From Selenomonas ruminantium subsp. ruminantium ATCC 12561 (GTDB lineage: Bacteria > Bacillota > Negativicutes > Selenomonadales > Selenomonadaceae): 64,000 bases of DNA. The stretch is taken from the NCBI RefSeq assembly GCF_000424065.1, contig NZ_AUJE01000004.1, positions 1-64,000 of the forward strand, in the 5' to 3' direction. Positions 34,135 through 42,283 of this stretch are shown here, piece by piece. The translations under genes were made by a program, and so were the position numbers. The notes under the pieces were generated by a model. The model did no database searches. It was not told where the DNA came from and saw only the letters and a program-made list of their open reading frames with translations. Numbering within the stretch: position 1 is the stretch's first letter; the number at the start of each line of letters is the position of its first letter.

Positions 34135-34608
34135 TCAGGTATTTTTTGCAATTACTGCACCAACGATAGCACCAATAGCCGCAGCCGCGATTTTTTGATT
34201 GCGTTGCACTTTTTCATCATGCTTGCGCTGTTCTTCTGCAGCTTTCTCACGCTCTCTGGCCTCGCGGTAACGGTCATAGGAAGAACGTTTGCGATGTTCC
34301 CGCTCCCATCTTTCCCGGCGTTCTCTATCATACCGTTCGCGCTCATGCTGTTCTTTTTCATGCTTCAACTGACGCACTTTTTCCTGATGGCGGGCATCTT
34401 CTCTGCGACGCTCCTCATTGATTTTATCCTGTTTCTCCTGATGGCGGCGCATTTCCTTATGCACGTCCTGACGATGTTCCCGCTCACTCCAGGATGAATC
34501 ATAGCTTGCTGCATAAGCCGGCACGGCCAACGTGGTGCCCATAATGCTGAAGGTCATCACCCCAGCCATCACGCCGCCCACGAACTTCTGCCACTTCAAA
34601 CCTTTCAT
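34135..34608 (-). CDS. Exported, extremely charged coiled-coil protein with glycine zipper
   Basis: 157 residues from ATG 34608 (RBS GGGAGCGG), which gives a clean signal peptide ending near AYAAS at about residue 35. Residues 40-135 are almost all Arg, Glu, His, Lys and Gln and predict one long helix. The last 20 residues (IAAAAIGAIVGAVIAKNT) form a small-residue membrane-like zipper. It could span the periplasm, but function is unknown. It has a palindrome in its promoter and its own terminator. Confidence 0.7.
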   Translation of the reverse strand: MKGLKWQKFVGGVMAGVMTFSIMGTTLAVPAYAASYDSSWSEREHRQDVHKEMRRHQEKQDKINEERRREDARHQEKVRQLKHEKEQHERERYDRERRERWEREHRKRSSYDRYREAREREKAAEEQRKHDEKVQRNQKIAAAAIGAIVGAVIAKNT

Positions 34609-34650
34609 CTCGATCCGCTCCCATCCTAAAAACTTCTTCCCTAAACGAAA

Positions 34651-34691
34651 CAAAGGTTGACTATGCTCATAGTATACATAATCAACCTTTG
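34651..34691 (-). promoter_or_regulatory. Palindromic operator over the promoter of the charged protein gene
   Basis: Arms 34651-34665 and 34677-34691 are complementary at 14 of 15 positions with an 11-nt centre. On the minus strand a -10 TATACT (34676-34671) lies in the centre; AAGACA 18 bp upstream is a fair -35. The placement suits a repressor or a MerR-like activator. Confidence 0.55.
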
Positions 34692-34776
34692 AATGTCTTT
34701 AGAATCGGATTAACTTTCGATTAAAAATTGCCAATCCCGCGGGCGCCTGAGCAAACCGCTATAAAATACAAACTAA

Positions 34777-34856
34777 GCGCGGTGACTGGTGATGCCTTTC
34801 CGCAGCTTTTGACAAGCTTGTCTATGGCGGAGGAAAGACATTACCTGTCGCCGCGC
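34777..34856 (+). repeat. Family B palindrome, copy B1
   Basis: Outer stem GCGCGGTGAC (34777-34786) with 34847-34856 (one G-U), inner stem CTTTCC/GGAAAG, apex GCAGCTTTTGACAAGCTTGTCT with self-complementary GACAAGCTTGTC. It shares the apex with B2 and B3 while the outer stem differs. Confidence 0.8.
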
Positions 34857-34906
34857 GCCTTTGCAATATGAGACATAATTCCGCCATCCTATTGCGAGAT
34901 AACTCA

Positions 34907-34985
34907 GCCCGGCTGTCGGTGATGTTTTTCTGCAGCGTTTGACAAGCCTGTCTAAGCGAAAGAAAAATATTACCGACAGCCGGGC
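34907..34985 (+). repeat. Family B palindrome, copy B2
   Basis: Perfect 14-bp outer stem 34907-34920 with 34972-34985, inner TTTTTCT/AGAAAAA, apex GTTTGACAAGCCTGTCT. It lies 50 nt from B1 in the same orientation, between the charged-protein gene and the AEC transporter. Confidence 0.85.
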
Positions 34986-35002
34986 GCCTTTCCGCCACGA
35001 TG

Positions 35003-35950
35003 TTAGAACAAACCTAGCGTCTTCAACACAAACACCCAGCAGAATATCGTAAAGCATGAAAGCCCCGTCGTATAAACCACGCAATTCCCGGCCAAATCCG
35101 CATCACTGCCCATCTGCTGTGCCATGGCAAAGCTGGCTACCGCACAGGGCGAGGCAAAAATCGCCAGCAGCGTAACCAACTCAATATCCCGGAAGCCCAA
35201 ATAAATGGCCAGGCTCAATGCCACCGCCGGCACAATAACGAGTCTGGCCGTTACGCAGCTGATTAGCTGTGGCAGGTGGTTATGGAAGCTCCCCGCTTTG
35301 AAGGAAGCCCCCAAAATAATCAAAGCCACGGGCGTAGTCGCCGCCGCCACCTGACCAATCCCCTTCAACACCGATTGGGGCATGGGGAAGTCAATCAGCC
35401 GCAAAATCACCGCCACAATCGCCCCCATAATCATGGGATTTTTCAACACGCCCCGGAGAATTGGCCATAGAGCAAACCGGCCCCCCCGAAAAGTTTCCAG
35501 CACAAATACCGCCAGCACATTATAGATGGGCACAATCACAGCAATCATCATCGTGGGAATCGCCAGCGCCGAATCGCCAAAGATATTGCCGACAATCGGA
35601 ATGCCGAACAGCACGAAATTACTGCGGAAAATCGCCTGTATCATAGCCCCCCGATGGCGGTTGTCCTTGTCAAAAAAGCAAACCAAACCTGCACTCAGCA
35701 AACAGACCAGCAAAACGCCCAAACCGCCAAACAACATCAGATAGGGACGTACCGTATGGGCCAAATCCGTAGTATAGATGTTATAAAACATCATACAGAA
35801 AAAGAACAGCGTAAAGACCATCCGATTGGTATGGGCAAGCTCCGAATCGGTCATCAGTTTGAGCCGTTTGATAATCAGCCCCATAACCAGCAGGGTAAAC
35901 AACGGCACAACTGCCCCCACTGCCACCCAAAAATTATTCATCATATCCAT
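35003..35950 (-). CDS. AEC family transporter (auxin efflux carrier-like)
   Basis: 315 residues, ten hydrophobic helices in two halves. Features include FRSNFVLFGIPIVGN near 108 and SPCAVASFAMAQQMG near 267, both typical of bacterial AEC permeases for organic acids such as malate or malonate. It is the last gene after the two trkH genes, six bases from trkH1, so it is co-transcribed with K+ transport genes. No reason for that pairing is evident. Confidence 0.88.
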   Translation of the reverse strand: MDMMNNFWVAVGAVVPLFTLLVMGLIIKRLKLMTDSELAHTNRMVFTLFFFCMMFYNIYTTDLAHTVRPYLMLFGGLGVLLVCLLSAGLVCFFDKDNRHRGAMIQAIFRSNFVLFGIPIVGNIFGDSALAIPTMMIAVIVPIYNVLAVFVLETFRGGRFALWPILRGVLKNPMIMGAIVAVILRLIDFPMPQSVLKGIGQVAAATTPVALIILGASFKAGSFHNHLPQLISCVTARLVIVPAVALSLAIYLGFRDIELVTLLAIFASPCAVASFAMAQQMGSDADLAGNCVVYTTGLSCFTIFCWVFVLKTLGLF

Positions 35951-35956
35951 CTGAAC

Positions 35957-37408
35957 TTACCACCGATTTCCTTTCTGCCAAAAATCCGGCGTCAGCATGA
36001 CGAGCAGGGTAAACATCTCCAAACGGCCGAGCAGCATGGAAATGCACAAAATACTCTTGCTGAACACCGATAAACCTGCATAGGTGCAGGTTGCCCCGGC
36101 AATGCCGAAGGCCGGGCCGATATTGCCCATAGTCGAAACACTGAGTCCCAGCGCATCAAAAACCGTTATCCCGTCCAAAGTCAACAGGAATGCCCACAGG
36201 GCAATGAAAAAGATGAACAGGAAGAAGAACTGACCAACCCGCAAAAGGGTTTCCTCGCTGACTGGCGAGCCATTCAGCCGCACTTCGACCACCCGCCGTG
36301 GCGAAAGTTTCTGATGTACCACTGCCCAGGCATTTTTGAGCAGCAGCAGCACGCGCACGACTTTCAAGCCGCTGGCCGTTGAGCCGGCACATCCGCCACA
36401 TAACATGAGCAGGAGGATTATCCCCTTGCTGAACGGCGGCCACTGTTCAAAGTCCGCCGACACAAAGCCAGTCGTCGACAGCGAGCCCACCTGAAATGCG
36501 GCATAACGCAGGGCGTCGCCTGCCGCAAAGGGCATGCTCGCCATAAGGTTGAGGAAAATCAGCAAAATCGCCAGCCCCAAAATCCACAGATAGGCCTTGA
36601 ACTCCGAATTGCGCTTGATTACGCCCGGCCCCTTCTGCCAAATGCGGTAATAGAGCCCAAAGTTTCCGCCCGCCAAAATCATAAAAAAGGTCATGCTCCA
36701 CTCGAATGCCGGACTGTCAAAATGCATGGCACTTTCATCATAGGTGGAGAACCCGCCGGCGCCAATGGTGCTCATAGCATGGGTCAACGCCTCGTAAAAC
36801 GTCAGCCCGCAAAGCATATAGACAGCCGTGGCAATAAAGGTAAACAACAGATAGATTTTAAACAACACCTTGGTCATATCCCGCAAGCGGGGCAGCACCC
36901 GTTCCTCTGTGGGGCCGGTGGTTTCCGCATTGTACATCAGAACGGTACTCTGTCCTGTCTGCGGCAGCAGGGCAATAAAAATCACGATAATGCCCAAGCC
37001 ACCGAACCAATGCGTCATCATACGCCAAAAGAGAATGCTTGCGGGCAGCCCCGTAAGGCTGTTGAATACCGTAGCGCCAGTACCGGTAAAGCCCGAAATG
37101 CTCTCAAACACGGCATCCAGAGCATTCAAATAGCCGCCACAAACATAGGGCAGCATGCCCAAGCTCGTGGCAATAGCCCAGCCAAAGCCGGTAATGGCAA
37201 TGCCCTCCCGCATGGATAAATCCTTTTCGCGCTTGCGGCCATTGGCTTGCAGAACCAGCCCCACCGATGCACTGAGCCCCAAAGCTACAGCAAAGCCCGG
37301 CACGCTGGACTCCCAATTGCCAAGGGCGATGGCAAAGGGAATAAACATGGTGATGGTTTCCGCCATCACCAGCCGCCCCAATACATAATAAACGATGCGT
37401 ACGTCCAT
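35957..37408 (-). CDS. trkH: TrkH-type potassium uptake subunit, canonical copy
   Basis: 483 residues, four M1-P-M2 repeats. Filter-loop glycines are in FTGTGATV, STIGAGGFST, LSTTGFVS and STMGNIGPAFG, matching canonical TrkH/KtrB. It forms the membrane pore of a K+ (or Na+-coupled) uptake system gated by cytoplasmic TrkA. It follows a second, divergent trkH by six bases. Start ATG 37408. Confidence 0.93.
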   Translation of the reverse strand: MDVRIVYYVLGRLVMAETITMFIPFAIALGNWESSVPGFAVALGLSASVGLVLQANGRKREKDLSMREGIAITGFGWAIATSLGMLPYVCGGYLNALDAVFESISGFTGTGATVFNSLTGLPASILFWRMMTHWFGGLGIIVIFIALLPQTGQSTVLMYNAETTGPTEERVLPRLRDMTKVLFKIYLLFTFIATAVYMLCGLTFYEALTHAMSTIGAGGFSTYDESAMHFDSPAFEWSMTFFMILAGGNFGLYYRIWQKGPGVIKRNSEFKAYLWILGLAILLIFLNLMASMPFAAGDALRYAAFQVGSLSTTGFVSADFEQWPPFSKGIILLLMLCGGCAGSTASGLKVVRVLLLLKNAWAVVHQKLSPRRVVEVRLNGSPVSEETLLRVGQFFFLFIFFIALWAFLLTLDGITVFDALGLSVSTMGNIGPAFGIAGATCTYAGLSVFSKSILCISMLLGRLEMFTLLVMLTPDFWQKGNRW

Positions 37409-37414
37409 CCCTTT

Positions 37415-38887
37415 TTACCACCTCTTTTGCATACTGCGCCGTCCCATGTCCAGAAGCACCAGGAAGGAAAAAATCTCCACCCGCCCCAAAATCATCAACA
37501 TGGTACAAACTACTTTTGCCCAGTCCGGTAAAATATGCAGATTGGACAAGCCGAAAAGGGCGCTGGAGGCTCCGGTACTCGTAAGGCAGCCTGCTGCCAG
37601 GCCCAATGCCTGTATAATGCTGATGCCCGACAGGGAAAGGATGAGCGCAAAGACAATAAACACCAGCATATAAAGGAAGAAAAAGGCCATAATCCGCCCA
37701 ACGATTTTATCGGGTACAGGCAGACCATCAATTTTTACCGCTATCACCATCCGCGGGTGCAAGGTGCGGCGCAGTTCAGCCCAGGAAAGGCGAAACAATA
37801 CCAGCAGGCGCATGATTTTCAAGCCGCCAGTTGCCGAACCGATACAGCCCCCCACAAAAACCAACAGAAACAGCACATAGCGGTCAAATGATGACCACAG
37901 CCAAAACGGTGCCGCGACAAACCCATTGGTCGAGATAAACGACATCGTATGAAAATAGCCATAACGCAGGCTGGCCAGCCAATCATATTCCCCTGTCCAG
38001 TAAAGATGCCCGCTGAGCAGTGCCCCCACGCCCAGTATGACCGCCAAAAAAATCTGTATCTCTGTATCACGCAAAAGCATAAGCAGCCGTTGCCTGTTCC
38101 AGGCCTTCCAGACCAGCAACAGACTGAAACTCGAAAGCAGCATCACCACAAAGGCCGCCAGTTCCAAAGCAGGATTATCGTAATAAATAAAGGCATAGGA
38201 TGACGTACCGCCGCTTGAGGATATCGTCACCATCGCCCGCAACATGGCCTCAAACGGATTGAGTCCGGCCAGATAATAGACCACCGCCGCCAATACCGTT
38301 ATACAACCGTATACCGTTGTCCCCTGCCGGGCAGACTGCGCCATTTTATTCCATACGGGACTGAAGAAAATCGACTGGCGTGCCGACAAGGTTATGCCAA
38401 AACAGCCGCTGACCTGCGGCAATACCGTCACCATTGTCACCACAAACGTCAAACCGCCCAGCCAGCTCATGATGCTATGCCACAAAAGAAGGGTACGCGG
38501 CAGTTCCAGCCGGTCATACGGCAGACAGGATAGCCCCGTTGTCGTCAGCGAGGACATGGCCTCAAAATAAGCGGCCGCAAAACTGGGAAAAATGCCGGAA
38601 ATCGCATAAGGCATTAATCCAATAGCCCCCATCAACAGCCACACAAAGGCCATAAAAAACACGCCCTCTTTAATGGTCAGCTGCCGTCCCCGGCCCTCCC
38701 GCGAACCAAAATCCACCATCTTGCGTCCCAAACCATAGGCAAAGACCGCAGGCAGAACAAAAAGCCACGCCTCTGCCTCCTGCCAGATAAGCGCGGCCAA
38801 AAAGGGCACCATAAGTGCCCCTGCCATCAGTATTGACATCTGCCCCATCAGGAGCCAAAAGAGTTCCAGCCCTTTTTCCTTTTCCAT
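37415..38887 (-). CDS. trkH: TrkH-type potassium uptake subunit, divergent paralogue
   Basis: 490 residues with the same four-repeat fold. Filter loops read LTTTGLS, SSSGGTSS, ISTNGFVA and TSTGASS: all keep one central Gly, but loops 2 and 4 differ from the canonical copy next door. LMLLRDTEIQ around 240-250 is the inter-domain linker. The usual length and loops suggest a working transporter with changed selectivity or a heteromeric partner (inference). First gene of trkH2-trkH1-AEC; flavodiiron gene lies 46 nt upstream. Confidence 0.9.
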   Translation of the reverse strand: MEKEKGLELFWLLMGQMSILMAGALMVPFLAALIWQEAEAWLFVLPAVFAYGLGRKMVDFGSREGRGRQLTIKEGVFFMAFVWLLMGAIGLMPYAISGIFPSFAAAYFEAMSSLTTTGLSCLPYDRLELPRTLLLWHSIMSWLGGLTFVVTMVTVLPQVSGCFGITLSARQSIFFSPVWNKMAQSARQGTTVYGCITVLAAVVYYLAGLNPFEAMLRAMVTISSSGGTSSYAFIYYDNPALELAAFVVMLLSSFSLLLVWKAWNRQRLLMLLRDTEIQIFLAVILGVGALLSGHLYWTGEYDWLASLRYGYFHTMSFISTNGFVAAPFWLWSSFDRYVLFLLVFVGGCIGSATGGLKIMRLLVLFRLSWAELRRTLHPRMVIAVKIDGLPVPDKIVGRIMAFFFLYMLVFIVFALILSLSGISIIQALGLAAGCLTSTGASSALFGLSNLHILPDWAKVVCTMLMILGRVEIFSFLVLLDMGRRSMQKRW

Positions 38888-38933
38888 GCTGTTTTACCAT
38901 TGACTCCCTTCAGCAAATAGATAAACCTTGCCT

Positions 38934-40094
38934 TTACAATGCTTTGATTTTTGCCGTAATCGCCTGCAAATCCTCTTCCCCTGGCACATTAGCCAGACGG
39001 ATTTTATCGAGAACAATTTCACAGCCACAGGCTTTTAATTCTTCTTCTACCAGCCCAATGCTCTGACCACCCCAGCCATAGGAACCAAAGGCAAACGCCT
39101 TTTTCCCCTTGGGTGCCAGTCCCTTCAAATAACACAGGAAAGCGGCAATCGTCGGCATCATCTGATTATTGATGGTCGGCGAACCCACTGCCAGATATTT
39201 TGCCGTCAGAATGTCCGTGACGATATCCGACAGATGATTCTCCTTGATATCGTAGAAGCTTACCGGTATTCCCTTCTGCGCAAAGCCTTCGGCTACGGCC
39301 CTGGCCATGCTTTCCGTGGAATGCCACATGCTGTCAAAGACGACTACCGCCCGTTCCTCAGCGCAGCTTGCGGCCCACTTCTCGTAGCGAGCCATAATCT
39401 CCTGAATATGCTTGCGCCAGATTACGCCGTGGCCCGTGGCAATCATATCAATGTCCAAGCCGCTTAAGGCCTTGAGCGCTGTCTGTGCCTGCCGCCCGTA
39501 GAGCATCAGGATATTGGCATAGTATTTCTGACATTCAAACATCAGCGTGCCAAAATCCACTTCATCATCAAAGCGGCTGCTTGAAGCTAAGTGCTCACCA
39601 AAGGCATCATTGGAGAACAGGATTTTTTCTTCCGGGCAATACGTCACCATGCTGTCTGGCCAATGCAGCATAGGCGTAGGCACAAACTGCAGCGTCCGCT
39701 GGCCAATGCTCAGACTGCTGCCTGCCTTTACTCCCTGCAATGGCAGGTCACCATAATGGCCTTTAAGACCTTTTTCACCATTGGGCAGACTCGTAATGAC
39801 CTGCGCCTGCGGAGCATGTTCGAGCATAAAGGGAATGGCACCCGAATGGTCAGGCTCCACATGGCTGGAAATAATATAGTCAATTTTGGCCGGGTCGATG
39901 ACCGACTTAATCCGCGCCAGCAGTTCCGGCGCAAAAGCAGCCTTGACCGTGTCGATAAGCGTGATTTTCTCATCAATAATCAAGTAAGCATTATAGGTCG
40001 TTCCCCGGCCGGTCTGATAACCATGAAAACTGCGCATTGACCAGTCAATCGCACCTACCCAGTAAATTCCTCTTCTGATTTCCACTGCCTGCAT
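38934..40094 (-). CDS. fprA: Flavodiiron protein (FprA-type oxygen/NO reductase)
   Basis: 386 residues from ATG 40094 with RBS AGGAGCG, giving MQAVEIRRGIYWVG. Residues 1 to about 250 are a metallo-beta-lactamase diiron domain with ligands in SHVEPDHSG, MLHWPDSM, SNDAFGEH and TGHGVIW. Residues about 255-386 are a flavodoxin domain with FMN-binding DSMWHSTESMA. No rubredoxin extension. It reduces O2 to water, or NO to N2O, protecting anaerobes. It sits between trkA and trkH2 in the same direction. Confidence 0.94.
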   Translation of the reverse strand: MQAVEIRRGIYWVGAIDWSMRSFHGYQTGRGTTYNAYLIIDEKITLIDTVKAAFAPELLARIKSVIDPAKIDYIISSHVEPDHSGAIPFMLEHAPQAQVITSLPNGEKGLKGHYGDLPLQGVKAGSSLSIGQRTLQFVPTPMLHWPDSMVTYCPEEKILFSNDAFGEHLASSSRFDDEVDFGTLMFECQKYYANILMLYGRQAQTALKALSGLDIDMIATGHGVIWRKHIQEIMARYEKWAASCAEERAVVVFDSMWHSTESMARAVAEGFAQKGIPVSFYDIKENHLSDIVTDILTAKYLAVGSPTINNQMMPTIAAFLCYLKGLAPKGKKAFAFGSYGWGGQSIGLVEEELKACGCEIVLDKIRLANVPGEEDLQAITAKIKAL

Positions 40095-40177
40095 AACTCT
40101 CGCTCCTTTTCTCACGGATTGTCTCAACTCTTATTTCGGCACAAGCCGGTTTTATTCCTTCCCTTTAAAATACCGGA

Positions 40178-41503
40178 TTACCTGCTGGGAATACTTTGTT
40201 TGAATGAACAGGATTGTGCTGTCACCGGGCATAAGCACCGTATGACCATTCGGAATGCCCGCTTCACCATTGCGCACATAGGCACAGACCAGACATTCCC
40301 TGGGAGCTTGACATCCATGAGTTTTTTCCCGGCCACAGGCGCCCCTTCCTGTACGATAACCTCCACGGCTTCGGCCTTGGCGCCTTCTAAAAGGGACACC
40401 GATACCACACCGCCGCGGCGGGCAAAGGCGAGCACTTCACTAGCGGACAGCAGCCTTGCCGACAGAACGATATCCACGCCCACCTTTTCCATCAGTTCCA
40501 CATATTCGTTGCGCGACACGCGGACAACGGTCTTGGTCTTATTGCCGGAAAGATGGCGTGCCAACAATGCCAACATGAGGTTTAGCTTATCATCTTCCGT
40601 CAGGCATACCACCACATCGGCATGGGCCACATCTTCCTCTACCAGCAGGTCAATATCCGTACCATCACCACATACTGCAATACCGTGATTCAACATACCC
40701 GCCATAAGCTGGCAGCGTTCCCGGTCAAGGTCAATGACCTTCACCCGGACATTCTGCGCATCCAGTTGCTGTGCCAAAGCGCGTCCGGCCCGCCCGGCAC
40801 CGATAATCAGCACGCGATGCAATTTGCGCGCATCACGACGCACGAGTTTTTGGCTGAACTTCTCGATTTCCTCCGGAATACCAATAAAATACGCATTATC
40901 CTGCGATTGAAAGCTGTCATCACCATGCGGGATAATCATGCGATGATCCCGGAAAATCATGCCGGCCAGCACCCCCTTAGGCAGTTGGATATCCTTCAAC
41001 GGAATCCCCACCAGCGGCGATTTGCGGTGAATCTTGGTTTCAAACAGGCGAATCTTTCCATGGGCAAAATCTTCGACATCGAGAGCCGCCGGTGTCATGA
41101 GAATACGGTTGATTTCATTGGCCGTAATCAGTTCCGGATTCAGCATCACATCAATATCAAAATTCTGTTTGAGATAATCTTTAGCCTCCGACATAAATTT
41201 CATATCTCTTATACGGGCAATGGTATGCTTGATGCCATGCTTTTTGGCGAGAACACAAGCCACCATATTTACTTCATCGCTGGCCGTCACCGCAATGAGG
41301 ATATCCGCATCCCGCACATCCGGGTCGTCCATGGTAATGGGGCTGGCACCATTAGCCGCAATCGTGAGTACGTCCAGCGTATTCTTGGCCGCCTCCAACT
41401 GACTCTCGTCCCGGTCAATAACCACCACATCAAACTGTTCCTTGGACAAAAGCTCGGCAATACTGTAGCCCAGCTTTCCTGCGCCAACCACAATAATACG
41501 CAA
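40178..41503 (-). CDS. trkA: Trk K+ uptake regulator TrkA, C-terminus frameshifted
   Basis: As read, 441 residues; two RCK/KTN modules with NAD-binding GAGKLG (residues 7-12) and IIGAGRAG near 230. TrkA binds NAD(H)/ATP and gates TrkH. From about residue 400 the frame becomes nonsense-like (NVWSVPMCAMVK). One base later in another frame the expected end appears: ECLVCAYVRNG...GHTVLMPGDSTILFI...YFKGKE, stopping at 40152. The break maps to the CCC run in CTCCCAGGG (40298-40306, minus strand), where one C looks missing. A sequencing error, a recent mutation or phase variation at the run could explain it. Confidence 0.9.
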   Translation of the reverse strand: MRIIVVGAGKLGYSIAELLSKEQFDVVVIDRDESQLEAAKNTLDVLTIAANGASPITMDDPDVRDADILIAVTASDEVNMVACVLAKKHGIKHTIARIRDMKFMSEAKDYLKQNFDIDVMLNPELITANEINRILMTPAALDVEDFAHGKIRLFETKIHRKSPLVGIPLKDIQLPKGVLAGMIFRDHRMIIPHGDDSFQSQDNAYFIGIPEEIEKFSQKLVRRDARKLHRVLIIGAGRAGRALAQQLDAQNVRVKVIDLDRERCQLMAGMLNHGIAVCGDGTDIDLLVEEDVAHADVVVCLTEDDKLNLMLALLARHLSGNKTKTVVRVSRNEYVELMEKVGVDIVLSARLLSASEVLAFARRGGVVSVSLLEGAKAEAVEVIVQEGAPVAGKKLMDVKLPGNVWSVPMCAMVKRAFRMVIRCLCPVTAQSCSFKQSIPSR

Positions 41504-41812
41504 AATGCACCCTCCCCTGTTGGCAGATAAATGTTCATACTTTTTTCAGTCTATTATAACGCTATTGTAAGCATTTGACCATAGGCTCTATTTTATCGGA
41601 TAATCATGCATAAAAAACAATCTTTGCTCATAAGTGTGATAAATATTATCGATTATGCACAATTACTATATCTTATATGAACAACTAACAAAAAACCTTC
41701 ATAAATCGCCAAAAACAGCCCAAAACTGGCGAGATTCTCATGTAAAGGTTTACCACTGGGAATAATTCCATAGATTTTAGGACTTTTGGGCAATAATGGT
41801 GTCTTTTGCTAC
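41504..41812. other. AT-rich intergenic stretch without a gene
   Basis: About 310 bases upstream of trkA and of the next plus-strand promoter. I see no convincing open frame. It contains scattered A/T-rich runs suitable for the trkA promoter (TATAAC-like on the minus strand near 41555), and one weak hairpin GCCAAAAAC...TTTTGGGC region near 41707-41790 that is not strong enough to call. Confidence 0.4.
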
Positions 41813-41841
41813 TTCACAAGGTCTTTATCTTAGTGTATACT
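41813..41841 (+). promoter_or_regulatory. Promoter of the 78-residue protein gene
   Basis: -35 TTCACA (41813-41818), 17-bp spacer, -10 TATACT (41836-41841). Leaves a leader of about 120 nt before ATG 41968. Confidence 0.7.
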
Positions 41842-41850
41842 GTATTACGA

Positions 41851-41945
41851 GTTGTTAAGGATACTCTATTTCCTTTGCTTCGCTAACAACAAGAGAGCTT
41901 CGGCGCCGTCCCTGATAATCCCCATTGGCTGCTGAAGCGGTGTTT
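41851..41945 (+). promoter_or_regulatory. Structured leader with two hairpins
   Basis: Hairpin 1: GTTGTTA (41851-41857) with TAACAAC (41884-41890). Hairpin 2: GCTTCGGC (41897-41904) with GCTGAAGC (41931-41938), extended by GCC/GGC, followed by GTGTTTTATTT directly before the RBS. The second resembles an attenuator terminator. No known riboswitch core is recognised. Confidence 0.5.
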
Positions 41946-41967
41946 TATTTGTTGGAGGTGTTTCCCC

Positions 41968-42204
41968 ATGATAGTCGATGACGTCCGCGTGATCATCGAG
42001 AACGGAACATTTTCAGCGGAGGATGCGCAGTATTACATCAATCGCATTAAGAAGACCTCTAAACATTCCCTGAAAAAGGTCATCTTCAATCGCACTGATA
42101 CGTATCTTGACATTCGTTATTCGTTTGAGTCAATCCCCTTCGACCGAATTAGACGAATTCCTCTGAAAAAAGAAACGTTCGCAGATCGTGCAGTAAACAA
42201 CTGA
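41968..42204 (+). CDS. Small conserved-looking cytosolic protein, unknown
   Basis: 78 residues, RBS TTGGAGGTG before ATG 41968. No Cys and no membrane segment. Sequence is compact and charged (FSAEDAQYYINRIKKTSKHSLKKVIFNRTDTYLDIRY) and predicts alpha then beta structure. It has a strong promoter, a long structured leader and a strong terminator, which suggests regulated expression. I do not recognise the family. Confidence 0.7.
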   Translation: MIVDDVRVIIENGTFSAEDAQYYINRIKKTSKHSLKKVIFNRTDTYLDIRYSFESIPFDRIRRIPLKKETFADRAVNN

Positions 42205-42233
42205 CGTGCGGCTTCCCCAGCCGTTTTCTGACA

Positions 42234-42278
42234 GGAATAAGCCCCTGAAACCAATGGTTTCAGGGGCTTATTCCTTTG
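42234..42278. terminator. Bidirectional terminator, 17-bp perfect stem
   Basis: Arms AATAAGCCCCTGAAACC and GGTTTCAGGGGCTTATT around loop AAT; serves the 78-residue gene and scrB, which converge here. Confidence 0.9.
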
Positions 42279-42283
42279 TATTT

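Noticed and set aside
34773-35084. 103-residue minus-strand open frame
   Set aside because: It runs straight through palindromes B1 and B2 and overlaps the AEC transporter end; its sequence is just the translation of the repeats.
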